Shown: in pieces, positions 36,398 to 45,529 of the stretch
Layout: each line of letters begins with the position of its first letter
Numbering within the stretch: position 1 is the stretch's first letter
Assembly: GCF_011170125.1 (NCBI RefSeq)
Contig: NZ_BLLN01000003.1
Coordinates: forward strand, 124,001 to 188,000
DNA length: 64,000 nucleotides
Origin: Streptomyces diastaticus subsp. diastaticus
Lineage (GTDB): Bacteria > Actinomycetota > Actinomycetes > Streptomycetales > Streptomycetaceae
Reading direction: 5' to 3'
The notes under the pieces: model-generated
Database searches by the model: none
What the model saw: only the letters and a program-made list of their open reading frames with translations
Told to the model about the DNA's origin: nothing
Translations under genes and position numbers: made by a program

Positions 36398-36552
36398 TCC
36401 CCGCCCCCGGGATCCCCCCTACGGGCAGGTTCGGGGGCCGGCGAGGAACCGCCGGGGGGCCGTCAGCGTTTACGGTGGGAGGGGGCGGCCGGTGCGGACG
36501 GCAGGCCGCGCGACCCCGCACCCGGCCCGCGCGTCCACTGGAGGACCACCCC

Positions 36553-37305
36553 ATGGAGACGGCCATCACCATCATGGCGCTGATCTTCTTCCTGCTGGTC
36601 GTCGTCGCGGTGTACGCCGGCGTCAAGGCGGTCAAGGCGGTCAAGGCGGCCAAACGCGGCGTGGACCGCACCATCAGCCAGGCCCGCCGCTCCGTCGAGG
36701 ACACCGCCCTGCGCGCCCGTAGCCTCGGCCGGCTCGGACCGGCGGCCGAGGTGGCCCAGCTCCGGCTCGCCCTGCGCACCTCGATGCGCGCCACCCAGGA
36801 CGCCCTGGCCGCCCGGCGGGGCGAGGACGCCTCGCTGAAGGAGACGGCCGCGCTCTTCGACCGGCTCAGCGGCCACGGCCACCAGCTCGACGACGAACTG
36901 CGCCGTCTGGAACAGGACCCGGACCGCGAGGAGATCGCCCGCCGCCTGCCCGGTCTGCGCCGCCGCACCGAGCAGATCACCGAGGCCGCCACCTCGCTCC
37001 GGTCGGCCCTGCGCGACCGCCTCCACCACGACACCGAGGACGACCTCGGTGACCTGGCCGACCAGATCCGCGTCGAGTCGGACGCGCTGCGCCACTGGAC
37101 CAGTGAACCGCCGCCCGCCGCACACCAGAAGCCCGAGCCCTGGCCCGAGCCGGAGCGGACCGAGGGCGGCACCCCCGTCCAGACCTGGCCGGAACGGCCC
37201 GCCTCGCAGCCGGGGCCGACGCCCACCGCCATCGACCCCGCCACACCGCCCGCCCCCCACCCCTGGGAGCGGCAGGGGCAGCGGGACGCCGGGCGGGAGC
37301 GGTGA
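36553..37305 (+). CDS. Membrane-anchored coiled-coil protein, unknown function
   Basis: 250 residues with one N-terminal helix (ITIMALIFFLLVVVAVYAGV, about 4-24). A long charged helical region follows (about 30-185, heptad-like Leu/Ala spacing around LKETAALFDRLSGHGHQLDDELRRLEQD). The tail is Pro/Glu-rich. The order suggests an anchored cytoplasmic coiled coil. ATG 36553 has GGAGGA 8 bases upstream. It has no family I recognise, stands alone after the leuS terminator, and is followed by a degV gene with a separate promoter. Confidence 0.8.
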   Translation: METAITIMALIFFLLVVVAVYAGVKAVKAVKAAKRGVDRTISQARRSVEDTALRARSLGRLGPAAEVAQLRLALRTSMRATQDALAARRGEDASLKETAALFDRLSGHGHQLDDELRRLEQDPDREEIARRLPGLRRRTEQITEAATSLRSALRDRLHHDTEDDLGDLADQIRVESDALRHWTSEPPPAAHQKPEPWPEPERTEGGTPVQTWPERPASQPGPTPTAIDPATPPAPHPWERQGQRDAGRER

Positions 37306-37456
37306 GGTCGGCTTCGTTTCGCCGCTGAGCTGGGGGTACACGTGGCCGGGAGGCCGTCGCAGGACCCTGTGACGGTTCCGTGGCCGAGGTGGAGATGATC
37401 TTGAAGTGAGGTTCCCCGGCTGCCGGGGCGCGGCCGCGGCGGGTAATCTCCAGGCC

Positions 37457-38305
37457 ATGTCCCGCCATGTCGCGATCGTCACCGATTCCACGGCCTACCT
37501 GCCCCACCGGGAGTCGGAGCGGCATCGGATCACCACCGTCCCGCTGACCGTCGTCCTCGGCGACGAGGCGCTGGAGGAGGGGACGGAGGTCTCCGCCCGC
37601 GCGCTGGAGCAGGCGATGCGCAAGCGGTTGCCGGTGACCACCTCCCGGCCCGCCCCCGAGCGGTTCGCCCGCACCTACGCGGCGCTCGCCGCCGAGGGGG
37701 CGGGGGAGATCGTCTCGCTCCATCTCTCGGCCGAGCTCTCCGGCACATACGACGCGGCGCTCCTCGCCGCCCGGGAGGCGCCTGTCCCGGTCCGGGTGGT
37801 CGACACCGGGATGGTCGCCATGGCGCTCGGCTTCTGCGCGCTGGCCGCCGCCGAGGCGACCGCTCGGGGGGCCGGTGCCGACGAGGCCGTGGCGGCGGTA
37901 CGCCGGCGGGCCTCGGGCAGCACGGCCCTCTTCTGCGTCGACACCCTGGAGCACCTGCGGCGCGGCGGCCGCATCGGCGCCGCCCAGGCCCTGCTCGGCT
38001 CGGCCCTCGCGGTCAAGCCGATCCTGGAACTGGCGGACGGCGCGATCCAGCTGAAGGAGAAGGTGCGGACCTCGGGCAAGGCACTGGCCCGGCTGGAGGA
38101 GCTGGTCGCCGAACGGACGGCGCAGGCGGGCCCGGTCGACGTGGCCGTCCACCACCTGGCGGCCGAGGAGAAGGCCACGGCGCTCGCCGAGCGGCTGACG
38201 GAACGCCTCGGCGGCCGGGGCGAGCTGTACGTGAGCGAGGTCGGCGCGGTCATCGGCGCCCACACCGGGCCGGGGCTCGTGGGCGCCGTGGTCTCCCCCC
38301 GGTAG
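37457..38305 (+). CDS. DegV-family fatty-acid-binding protein
   Basis: 282-residue DegV protein. Relatives bind fatty acids and serve as FakB subunits of fatty acid kinase in Firmicutes; the role in Streptomyces is less clear. Motifs: HVAIVTDSTAYL at the start, TSRPAPERFAR (the conserved TSQPS-like loop), LSAELSGTYDAA and VEVG-like SEVGAVIGAHTGPG near the end. ATG 37457 lacks a ribosome-binding site but has TAATCT (37444-37449) 7 bases upstream, so a leaderless transcript is likely. Confidence 0.92.
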   Translation: MSRHVAIVTDSTAYLPHRESERHRITTVPLTVVLGDEALEEGTEVSARALEQAMRKRLPVTTSRPAPERFARTYAALAAEGAGEIVSLHLSAELSGTYDAALLAAREAPVPVRVVDTGMVAMALGFCALAAAEATARGAGADEAVAAVRRRASGSTALFCVDTLEHLRRGGRIGAAQALLGSALAVKPILELADGAIQLKEKVRTSGKALARLEELVAERTAQAGPVDVAVHHLAAEEKATALAERLTERLGGRGELYVSEVGAVIGAHTGPGLVGAVVSPR

Positions 38306-38414
38306 TCAGCGGTGGGCCGGCGGGCCCCGCGAAGAGGGGGCGGCGCGGTGGCCGGTGCGGCGGAGGCGCTGGGTGGGCCCTAAGGGGCCGGCGTGACCCC
38401 TGCGGGTGACGGAG

Positions 38415-38423
38415 TTGTCCACA
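38415..38423 (+). promoter_or_regulatory. DnaA-box-like site upstream of comEA
   Basis: TTGTCCACA, a full match to the preferred Streptomyces DnaA box, 69 bases before the comEA start and upstream of its likely leaderless promoter (TACGGT 38480-38485). Confidence 0.4.
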
Positions 38424-38491
38424 AGCGCGGAGTTCTCCCCGGAAACTGACCAAGATCCACTTCTTCGGGCGGCTTTCCCTACGGTCGCCGC

Positions 38492-39739
38492 ATGGTGCTG
38501 GGATCTTCGTTCTTCGGGGTGGGTGTTCGGAATGGGCAGGGCAACGGCGGCGAGCGCGCCGACGAGTCCGCCGACGCGGTACGGGAACGCGCGCGGGCCC
38601 TGCTCGGAGCGGGCGCCCCTGCCGACACGCGGGCAGGACCGGCCGGCGGTGGGGCGGCCGGTGCCGAGGCGGCCGACGCCGAACGGGAGGCGTGGGACGA
38701 CGACCGGCGGATCCTGGGGCATCCGTGGTGGGCGGACGGGGAAGAACCGGGCGCGCCGAGCCCGGTGACGGGGCGCCCCGGCGCCGCGCGTCGCACGGCG
38801 GCCCCCGGCCGGGACGGAGGCGGGCCGGTCGCCGGTCCGGGAGGGGAGGAGCCCGAAGGCGCGGGGAGCGAGACCGGTGCCGGGCCCGTGCCCGAGCCCC
38901 CGTCGGCGTGGCGGCCGGAGGGCGGGCCCCCTGTCCCGGACGCACGGTCCGCTCTGCCGGACGAGGCTGTGGCACCGCACCGGCGGCGTCCCGCGGGCGG
39001 CGCCGCACGACCGCGCGGCGTGCCCGCGCGCCGCCGCTCGGTCCGGGGGGACCGGCCGGACCGGCCGGGCGGGGCCGGGGTGCCCGGGCTGTTGCGGGCA
39101 CGGTGCGGGATGGAGTGGCGCAGCGTCGCGGCGCTGGTGGTCGTCGTGGCCGTGGCGGTGGTGTGGGCGGCGCAGCACTTCTGGACCGGGCGGCCGGAGG
39201 CGGTGCGGGCGCCCGAGACGGTCGCGCAAGGGGCGTCGCGGACACCGGGGACGGCCGACGGGCCTGCGGTCACGGGGCCGGCCCCGGCTTCGCCGCCGCC
39301 CTCACCGAGCGCCGGACCGCTGGTGGTGGACGTGAGCGGAAAGGTGGCACGGCCCGGGGTGCACCGGCTGCCGGCCGGTTCGCGGGTCGAGGACGCCCTG
39401 GAAGCGGCGGGCGGGGTCCGGCCGGGTACGGACACCTCGGGGCTCAACCGGGCCCGGCTCCTGACCGACGGGGAACAGGTGGCGGTCGGGGTCGACCCGG
39501 CCCCCGGCGCCGGCCCGGTGGCGGGGCCCGGGGCCGCCGGGGTGGCCGGGCCGGTCAGCCTCGGCACGGCCACGGCCGAGCAACTGGAGACGCTGCCCGG
39601 CGTGGGCCCCGTCCTGGCGGCGGCCATCATCGCCCACCGCACCGAGAGCGGCGGCTTCCAGTCGGTGGACCAGCTCCGCGACGTACGCGGCATCGGCGAC
39701 CGGCGCTTCGAGGACCTGCGCGAGCTGGTGCGGCCGTGA
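38492..39739 (+). CDS. comEA: ComEA-family helix-hairpin-helix DNA-binding protein
   Basis: 415-residue protein. The N-terminal 205 residues are long, polar and Gly/Pro/Arg-rich. One transmembrane helix follows (about 213-232, VAALVVVVAVAVVWAAQHF). Outside is an SLBB-type domain (VVDVSGKVARPGVHRLPAGS), then a double helix-hairpin-helix (TAEQLETLPGVGPVLAAAII). ComEA binds incoming DNA in competent bacteria; Streptomyces is not known for natural competence, so a different envelope or conjugation-linked role is possible. ATG 38492 has TACGGT 6 bases upstream. The stop overlaps the comEC start. Confidence 0.93.
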   Translation: MVLGSSFFGVGVRNGQGNGGERADESADAVRERARALLGAGAPADTRAGPAGGGAAGAEAADAEREAWDDDRRILGHPWWADGEEPGAPSPVTGRPGAARRTAAPGRDGGGPVAGPGGEEPEGAGSETGAGPVPEPPSAWRPEGGPPVPDARSALPDEAVAPHRRRPAGGAARPRGVPARRRSVRGDRPDRPGGAGVPGLLRARCGMEWRSVAALVVVVAVAVVWAAQHFWTGRPEAVRAPETVAQGASRTPGTADGPAVTGPAPASPPPSPSAGPLVVDVSGKVARPGVHRLPAGSRVEDALEAAGGVRPGTDTSGLNRARLLTDGEQVAVGVDPAPGAGPVAGPGAAGVAGPVSLGTATAEQLETLPGVGPVLAAAIIAHRTESGGFQSVDQLRDVRGIGDRRFEDLRELVRP

Positions 39740-42700
39740 GGGGCGTGGACGGGTGGAGGAGGGCGCCGAGGGCGGTGGACGGGACCGGCGACACCGGTGG
39801 GACGGGTGAGGGCGGTCGCCGTGAGTTCACCGGGCGACAGGCGCGGGGCGCCGCGGGCGGGGGGACCGGTCCGGCGGAGGGGGCCGGGCGGGCCGGGCCG
39901 GTTCGCCGCCGGGCGGGCGTGACCGAGGCTGCCGACGGCCGGGCCGGGACTGAGCGCGGACCCGTGGACCTGCGGCTGGCGGTGCCCGCCGTCGCCGCGT
40001 GGGGCGCTGCCGCGTCGCTGGTCGGCCAGGAGCCCGGTCGGGCCTGGCTCGCCGTGGCGGTGGGGGTGTGCGGCGCGGCGGGGGTGCCGGCCTGGGCGCG
40101 GCTCCGGCGAGGTGGGCGGGAGCGCGGTCTGTCCGGGGTACGGGCGGATCGTGTTCCGCGACACCGCGGACCGTCCGGAGCGCGAGGCACGCCCGGCGGG
40201 TCGGGGCGCGCGCGGTCCGGGGTGGAGCTGCCGGAGGTTCCCGGAGCACGGAGGGCGGCGCACCTGGCGGCCGGAAGGATGCCCGGCCCGCGACGGACCA
40301 GGCTCTGTGTCGCGGCGGCCCTGCTCTGCGCCGCCGCCGGCGCCGCCTCGGCGGGGCTGCACGGGGCCGACCACCACCGGGGGCCCGTACCGGAGTTGGC
40401 CGAGCGGCGCGCGCGGGTCACCGCCGAGGTGGAGGTGACGGGGGACGCCCGTCCGGTACGGCAGCCGGGCGGGACGGCCGGGGACGAGTCGGGGCGGCCG
40501 CCCTCCCTGCTGATCGACGGCCGGATCGTCGAAGTGGCGGCGGCCGGCGGCGGGGCGGTGAGGACGCGTACACCGGTGCTGCTGATCGTGCCCGTCCCGG
40601 ACCGGGCGGACGGCGACCGGTGGCGCGAGCTGTTGCCGACGACGCGCCTGCGGCTGGCCGGACGGCTCGTGCCGCCGCTCGACGCGGGCGGGCCGAACGC
40701 CGCCGTCCTGCGACCGACCCGGGCGGGGCCGCCCGAGGTGACCGGCGGACCCAGCCGCCTCCAGCGGTTCGCCGGAAAGCTGCGCGCCGGTCTCCGTGCC
40801 GCCTCCGACGGTCTGGAACCGGACGCCCGGGCCCTGTTGCCCGCTCTGGTCGTCGGGGACACCGGGCGGGTACCGGACGACCTGCGGGAGGCGTTCCGGG
40901 CCACGGACCTCACCCACCTCATGGCGGTCAGCGGCTCCAACCTCACCATCGTGCTGGCCCTGCTCATCGGACCGCCCGGCCGCGCCCACCGCGCCGAACG
41001 CGGCGGACTCGCCCCGCTGATGGGGCTCGGGCTGCGCACCACGGCCGTGGCGGGCGGGGCGCTGACACTCGCCTTCGTCATCGTCTGCCGCCCGGAACCC
41101 AGCGTGGTGCGGGCCGCGGCGTGCGGAGCCGTCACCCTGCTGGCCGTGGCCACCGGCCGGCGCCGCAGCCTGGTCCCCGCGCTGGCCGCCGCCGTGCTGC
41201 TGCTCTCCCTCTGGGATCCGTGGCTGGCACGCGGTCACGGCTTCCTGCTGTCGGTCCTCGCCACCGGGGCGCTGCTGCTGCTCGCACCGCGCTGGAGCGA
41301 GGCGCTGCGCCGGCGAGGGGTGCCGGCCCGGATCGCCGAGGCGGTGGCGGCGGCCGCGGCGGCGCAGGCGGTCTGCGCGCCGGTCGTCGCGGTGCTGTCG
41401 GCCCGCGTCGGGCTGGTCGCGGTCCCCTGCAACCTCCTCGCCGAGTTCGCCGTGGCCCCGGCGACGGTGCTCGGCTTCGCCGCCCTGGCCCTGGCGCCCC
41501 TGCTGCCGGGCGCCGCCGAACTGGTCGCCACGGGCGCCGGATGGCCCGCCGGATGGATCGCCGAGGTGGCGCGTACGGGGGCGGCGCTGCCGGGCGCGGG
41601 GTTCGACTGGCCGGGCGGCTGGGGAGGCGGGCTGTTGCTGGCCGGTGTCACGGTGGCCGTCGTCCTCGTCTCCGGCCGCCTGCTCCGGAGGCGGCGTTGG
41701 CCCGTCCTGGCCGCGGCCGTGCTGCTGGTGCTGTTCGTGGTGCAGCCCCCCGCCGTGACCCGCGTCGTCACCGGGTGGCCGCCGCCGGGCTGGCGGATGG
41801 TCCTCTGCGACGTGGGACAGGGCGACGCGCTGGTCCTGGCCGCCGGCCCGGGCGCGGCCGTCCTCGTCGACACCGGCCCGGACCCGCTGGCGGTCGACCG
41901 CTGCCTGCGGGTACTCGGCGTCGACCGCGTGCCGCTCGTCGTGCTGACCCACTTCCACGCCGACCACACCGGTGGCCTGGCCGGGGTCCTGCGCGGCCGC
42001 CCGGTGGGTCTGGTGGAGACGACCGCCCTCGCCGATCCGCCGGCCCAGGCCGCGCTGGTCCACCGCACCGCGGCCGCGGCCGGAGTCCCGGTGCGGGTCG
42101 CGGCGGCGGGAGAGGCCCGCCGGGCGGACGGCGGACTCGGCTGGGAGGTCCTCTGGCCGCCCGGCCCGCCCGCCCGGCCGCCGGACGGCGCCAACGACGC
42201 GAGCCTCACCCTCCTGGTCCGCACCGCCGGGCTCACCCTGCTCCTCCTCGGTGACCTGGAGCCACCGGGCCAGCGGGCACTGGCCCGAACCGGACGGGTC
42301 CCGGCCGGCGTCGACGTGCTCAAGGTCGCGCACCACGGCTCCGCCCACCAGGACCCGGGGCTGCTGGCCGCCGCCGCGCCCCGCGTCGCCGTCGTCTCGG
42401 TCGGCGCGGACAACGGCTACGGCCATCCCGCGCCGAGCACTCTCGCCACCTTCCACGACCGAGGTGTCCCGGTCCACCGGACCGACCGGCAGGGAGACAT
42501 CGCGGTACTGGGCGGCGACGGGGACGAGGCCGACCGGACAGGGCCCCGCCCCGCCGGAGAGGCACCGCCCCCGCGCGTCCTCACCCGCGCCGGGAGCGTC
42601 CCGCGGGAGCGGGCGGCGGGAGTCGACGCCGCTGTGGCGCGGGGCGTGCGGCCCGCCCCCACCCACTCGGAGCCGTCGGCCGGGGCCCGCGCACAGGCCC

Positions 42701-43233
42701 GCCGGGGGCGCCCCGGCACGGGCTCCGCCGCCCCGGCCGCCCTGGGACACTGGCGCCATGGACACCACCTCGACCGACGCCTACCTCCGTCGCCTGGGCG
42801 CCGACCGCCCCGCCCGCCCCGACGCGGACGCCCTGCGCGACCTGCACCTGCGTCACCTGCTCGCGGTGCCCTTCGAGAACCTCTCCGTCCACCTCGGCGA
42901 GGAGATCCCGCTCGACGGGAAGAGCCTCACCGAGAAGATCACCGCCCGCCACCGGGGAGGCTTCTGCTACGAGCTCAACGGCGCCTTCGGCACCCTGCTG
43001 GCCGCCCTCGGCTACCGGGTCGACTTCCTCCAGGCCAGAGTGATGGGCCCGGACGGGCTCCCGGGCGTCCCCTACGACCACATGGCCCTGCGGGTCGAGG
43101 ACGCCGACGGCGGCCGCTGGCTGGCGGACGTCGGTTTCGGGGCGTACATCCACCGGCCGCTCGCCTACGACGCGCGGGGCGAACAGCGCGACGGGGGTGG
43201 CGTCTTCCGCGTCGAGGCGGCGGACGGCGGTGA
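39736..43233 (+). CDS. comEC: ComEC/Rec2-family channel with fused metallo-beta-lactamase domain; unusual C-terminal extension
   Basis: DNA-uptake channel homologue. Early polar and helical segments give way to an OB-like outside domain. The competence domain has about eight helices from LTHLMAVSGSNLTIVLALL on. A C-terminal metallo-beta-lactamase domain includes LTHFHADHTGG and KVAHHGSAHQD. The family normally ends soon after the RTDRQGDIAV block (about 42510). Here no stop occurs until 43231, adding about 240 Arg/Pro-rich residues and overlapping the next gene by 476 bases. Either the natural stop was lost or a frameshift is present. GTG 39736 overlaps the comEA stop; GTG 39775, behind GGAGGAGGG, is an alternative start. 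Confidence 0.85.
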   Translation: MRGVDGWRRAPRAVDGTGDTGGTGEGGRREFTGRQARGAAGGGTGPAEGAGRAGPVRRRAGVTEAADGRAGTERGPVDLRLAVPAVAAWGAAASLVGQEPGRAWLAVAVGVCGAAGVPAWARLRRGGRERGLSGVRADRVPRHRGPSGARGTPGGSGRARSGVELPEVPGARRAAHLAAGRMPGPRRTRLCVAAALLCAAAGAASAGLHGADHHRGPVPELAERRARVTAEVEVTGDARPVRQPGGTAGDESGRPPSLLIDGRIVEVAAAGGGAVRTRTPVLLIVPVPDRADGDRWRELLPTTRLRLAGRLVPPLDAGGPNAAVLRPTRAGPPEVTGGPSRLQRFAGKLRAGLRAASDGLEPDARALLPALVVGDTGRVPDDLREAFRATDLTHLMAVSGSNLTIVLALLIGPPGRAHRAERGGLAPLMGLGLRTTAVAGGALTLAFVIVCRPEPSVVRAAACGAVTLLAVATGRRRSLVPALAAAVLLLSLWDPWLARGHGFLLSVLATGALLLLAPRWSEALRRRGVPARIAEAVAAAAAAQAVCAPVVAVLSARVGLVAVPCNLLAEFAVAPATVLGFAALALAPLLPGAAELVATGAGWPAGWIAEVARTGAALPGAGFDWPGGWGGGLLLAGVTVAVVLVSGRLLRRRRWPVLAAAVLLVLFVVQPPAVTRVVTGWPPPGWRMVLCDVGQGDALVLAAGPGAAVLVDTGPDPLAVDRCLRVLGVDRVPLVVLTHFHADHTGGLAGVLRGRPVGLVETTALADPPAQAALVHRTAAAAGVPVRVAAAGEARRADGGLGWEVLWPPGPPARPPDGANDASLTLLVRTAGLTLLLLGDLEPPGQRALARTGRVPAGVDVLKVAHHGSAHQDPGLLAAAAPRVAVVSVGADNGYGHPAPSTLATFHDRGVPVHRTDRQGDIAVLGGDGDEADRTGPRPAGEAPPPRVLTRAGSVPRERAAGVDAAVARGVRPAPTHSEPSAGARAQARRGRPGTGSAAPAALGHWRHGHHLDRRLPPSPGRRPPRPPRRGRPARPAPASPARGALREPLRPPRRGDPARREEPHREDHRPPPGRLLLRAQRRLRHPAGRPRLPGRLPPGQSDGPGRAPGRPLRPHGPAGRGRRRRPLAGGRRFRGVHPPAARLRRAGRTARRGWRLPRRGGGRR

Positions 43234-43579
43234 CCTGGTGGTGGTCCAGGACGGCGTCGCGCAGTATCTGTGGGAGGAGCGGCCCCGGGAGCTGGCGGAC
43301 TTCCGCGCCGGCTCCTGGTGGCACCGGACGTCGCCCGACTCGCACTTCCGGCGCTCGCTGGTGTGCTCCCTGCTCACCGACGGCGGGGCCGGCCGCGTCA
43401 CCCTCAGCGGCCGCACCCTCAAGGCGACCGGCGCCGCCGCGGGCGAGGGCGCGGACGCCGACGGCACCCGCCTTTGTGAGCTGGGCTCCGACGCCGAGGT
43501 GCTGGAGGCTTACCGGACGCTCTTCGGGGTGGAGCTCACCGCTGTCCCGGAGGTGGCGCCGGCCCCGGTGGCGGGCTGA
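42758..43579 (+). CDS. nat: Arylamine N-acetyltransferase
   Basis: Acetyl-CoA-dependent transferase acting on arylamines, or on amino-hydroxybenzoate-type units in antibiotic pathways. The 273-residue protein shows the full triad: C70 in RGGFCYELN, H108 in YDHMAL and D124 in LADVGFG. The length is normal for the family. ATG 42758 has GACACT 6 bases upstream, so it is probably leaderless. Its first 476 bases are overlapped in another frame by the extended comEC frame. Nothing nearby suggests a specific pathway. Confidence 0.94.
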   Translation: MDTTSTDAYLRRLGADRPARPDADALRDLHLRHLLAVPFENLSVHLGEEIPLDGKSLTEKITARHRGGFCYELNGAFGTLLAALGYRVDFLQARVMGPDGLPGVPYDHMALRVEDADGGRWLADVGFGAYIHRPLAYDARGEQRDGGGVFRVEAADGGDLVVVQDGVAQYLWEERPRELADFRAGSWWHRTSPDSHFRRSLVCSLLTDGGAGRVTLSGRTLKATGAAAGEGADADGTRLCELGSDAEVLEAYRTLFGVELTAVPEVAPAPVAG

Positions 43580-44573
43580 CGGCGGCCTGCCGGTCGTCCC
43601 GGGGCCGCCCCGCCCAGACGGCCGGGTGAGCAATCCGGAAGCGGCGGGTTGCGTCGCGCCCCGCACCTGCCGTCCCTTGGACGTGCGTGCGCCGCTGGAC
43701 ATGCGTGCGCCGCGCTCCGCCGGATGCGCGTGCCGCGTCGCCTTCCGCCGGATGCGCGTGCCGCGTCGCCATCCCTCGGACGTGCGGGCGCCGCCGTCTC
43801 GCGAGGCAGGAGTGGGCCCCCTCAGCTGCTCGGTGGGCCGGCTTCGCGAGGGCCTCCGCCCGCCGACCGGCCCCGAGCACCGCCGGGCCGCGGTGTCGCG
43901 GGATGCCGAAGACATGGTCCTCGGCCTCGTCCGTGAGGCCCGGCCGCGCCGCCACGAGCGGGGCCGCCCCGCGCGGCCTGCCGTAGCCGTCGCGCTGCCG
44001 TGAGCACCGCGAGGCGGCGGGTGTCCGGGTCGGGACAGCCGGTGAACCCGTCGCGGGCGCCTGCGCCTGGACGGGGGCAATCAACACTCCGGGGCGCGGC
44101 GTCAACCACCGCCGGCCCGTGCGCCGCAGTGGCACACGGCCTCCTCGCGCCCGGCGTCGCACCCGGCGTCGCACCCGGCGGCGGGGCGCGGTCTCGCCGA
44201 GTACCGCGATGCCATGGCCTCGAAGGCGCGGCCGCGCTTCCCCGCCGCCTCGGGACGTACCCCCGACAGCGTCGCCGGTGGCGTCCGTACGGAGGGTGGC
44301 GGGGGCGGGCCGGGGACGCGAGTCCCGCCCTGCTGCCCCGATGCCCGGGCAGGGCCGCACGGCGTCGTCCGGGAACAGTCCCGTCCTCACGCCTCCAGAC
44401 CCTGCCCATGTGGGGGCGGGACCACAAGTAGCCCAGAAACCAGGGCACTTGGGCGTGAGGCGGCGGTTGAGGATGATTCGGCGGATCGGGGGCGAGTTGC
44501 CCCGAAAGCGGGCGCGGTGATCGAATGGATGCGCTACACGGTAGTTGGTCCGCGGTGTTGGAGGGTGGTCCCC
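43580..44573. other. Gene-poor repeat-containing interval, 994 bases
   Basis: No frame on either strand has a credible start, domain or usual composition. It holds a 27-bp exact direct repeat (43716-43742 and 43744-43770) with degenerate flanking copies of ATGCGTGCGCCG-type sequence from about 43680. A 12-bp CCGGCGTCGCAC repeat is near 44155. A 6-base inverted repeat with an 8-base spacer (44486-44491 and 44500-44505), probably regulatory, lies before the YceI-like gene. Confidence 0.55.
43716..43770. repeat. 27-bp tandem direct repeat
   Basis: Two exact 27-base copies separated by a single base (period 28). Degenerate copies lie on both sides. The period is close to but not a multiple of three, so it is not an in-frame coding repeat. 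Confidence 0.85.
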
Positions 44574-45461
44574 ATGTTCGGCTTCGGTGCGAAGCGTCGG
44601 GCGCGGCAGGCGGCGGGGCCGCTCTCCACCGTCGGGGTGCCGCCCACGGCCGGAGTGCTCAGCGGGCGGATCGTCGACGGCGAGCAGCCGGAGGAGCCGG
44701 TGCGGCACGCCGAGTTCACGCTCACCGACGCGCTGGGGCGGACGGTGATCGAGGGGGGACTCGACCCGTACGGCTCGTTCGTGGCGACCGTGCCGGCGGG
44801 GGAGTACCGGTTCGCGGTCTCCGCCGACGGGCACCGCCCCTACCGGGCCTCGGTCGCGGTGGACGAGGGTGGCCACACGGCCCTCGAAGACCTCGCGCTG
44901 GACCGTGTTCCGCCGCCCGTGCTGCCCGCCCCCGGGGACTGGGACGTGGAGCCGGCGCACTCCTCGATCGCCTTCACCGCCCGGCACATCGGCATGGCCC
45001 GGGTACACGGCCGGTTCAACGTCTTCGCGGGCGCGGTCCGGATAGCCGAGCGGATGGAGGAGTCGGCGTTGCACGTCGTCATCGACGCCGCCTCGATCGA
45101 CACCAACGTCCCCGCCCGCGACAAGCACCTGCGCTCACCCGACTTCCTCGACGCGGCGCGCTTCCCGACGCTGGAGTTCTACGGCGACCGGTTCGCGCAC
45201 CGGGGCGGCAACCACTGGGCCGTCACCGGTGCCCTCTCCCTGCACGGGGTCACCCGCACGGTCACGCTGGACACCGAGTACCTCGGGCTCGGCCACGGCA
45301 TGGAGGGAGAGACCCGGGCCGCCTGCCGGGCCGTCACCGAACTCCACCGAGACGACTTCACGGTCAGCTGGCAGACGATGCTGGCCAAGGGGATCGCCGT
45401 CGTCGGCCCCAGTATCACCGTCGCACTGGACATCCAGATCGTGCCCAAGGCCGACGGCTGA
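44574..45461 (+). CDS. YceI-family protein with N-terminal carboxypeptidase-like domain
   Basis: 295 residues in two parts. The first (about 25-110; GVLSGRIVDGEQPEEPVRHAEF to HTALEDLALD) resembles a carboxypeptidase-regulatory/transthyretin-like fold. The second (about 120-295) is a YceI lipocalin-like domain, with WDVEPAHSSIAFTARHIGMARVHGRF and the late KGIAVVGPSITVALDIQI. YceI domains bind polyisoprenoids in a barrel. No signal peptide is seen, so it is probably cytoplasmic. ATG 44574 has GGAGGG 8 bases upstream. The two-domain layout is common in actinobacteria; the physiological ligand is unknown. Confidence 0.9.
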   Translation: MFGFGAKRRARQAAGPLSTVGVPPTAGVLSGRIVDGEQPEEPVRHAEFTLTDALGRTVIEGGLDPYGSFVATVPAGEYRFAVSADGHRPYRASVAVDEGGHTALEDLALDRVPPPVLPAPGDWDVEPAHSSIAFTARHIGMARVHGRFNVFAGAVRIAERMEESALHVVIDAASIDTNVPARDKHLRSPDFLDAARFPTLEFYGDRFAHRGGNHWAVTGALSLHGVTRTVTLDTEYLGLGHGMEGETRAACRAVTELHRDDFTVSWQTMLAKGIAVVGPSITVALDIQIVPKADG

Positions 45462-45529
45462 GCCACCGTGCCCCGGACGTGCCCCGGGCCGGTTTCCCCG
45501 CCCGCGCGGGCTCCGGTGAGAATGGCCCG

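Noticed and set aside
38479..42768. 1429-codon minus-strand frame opposite comEA/comEC
   Set aside because: Antisense shadow caused by G/C-ending codons; no recognisable domain and several good plus-strand domains in the same place.
43716..43770. CRISPR array
   Set aside because: Only two repeat copies separated by one base, no spacers and no cas genes.
43536..45128. Long minus-strand frame across the repeat interval
   Set aside because: Composition is Arg/His/Pro-rich and it runs antisense to the YceI-like gene; no credible start or domain.
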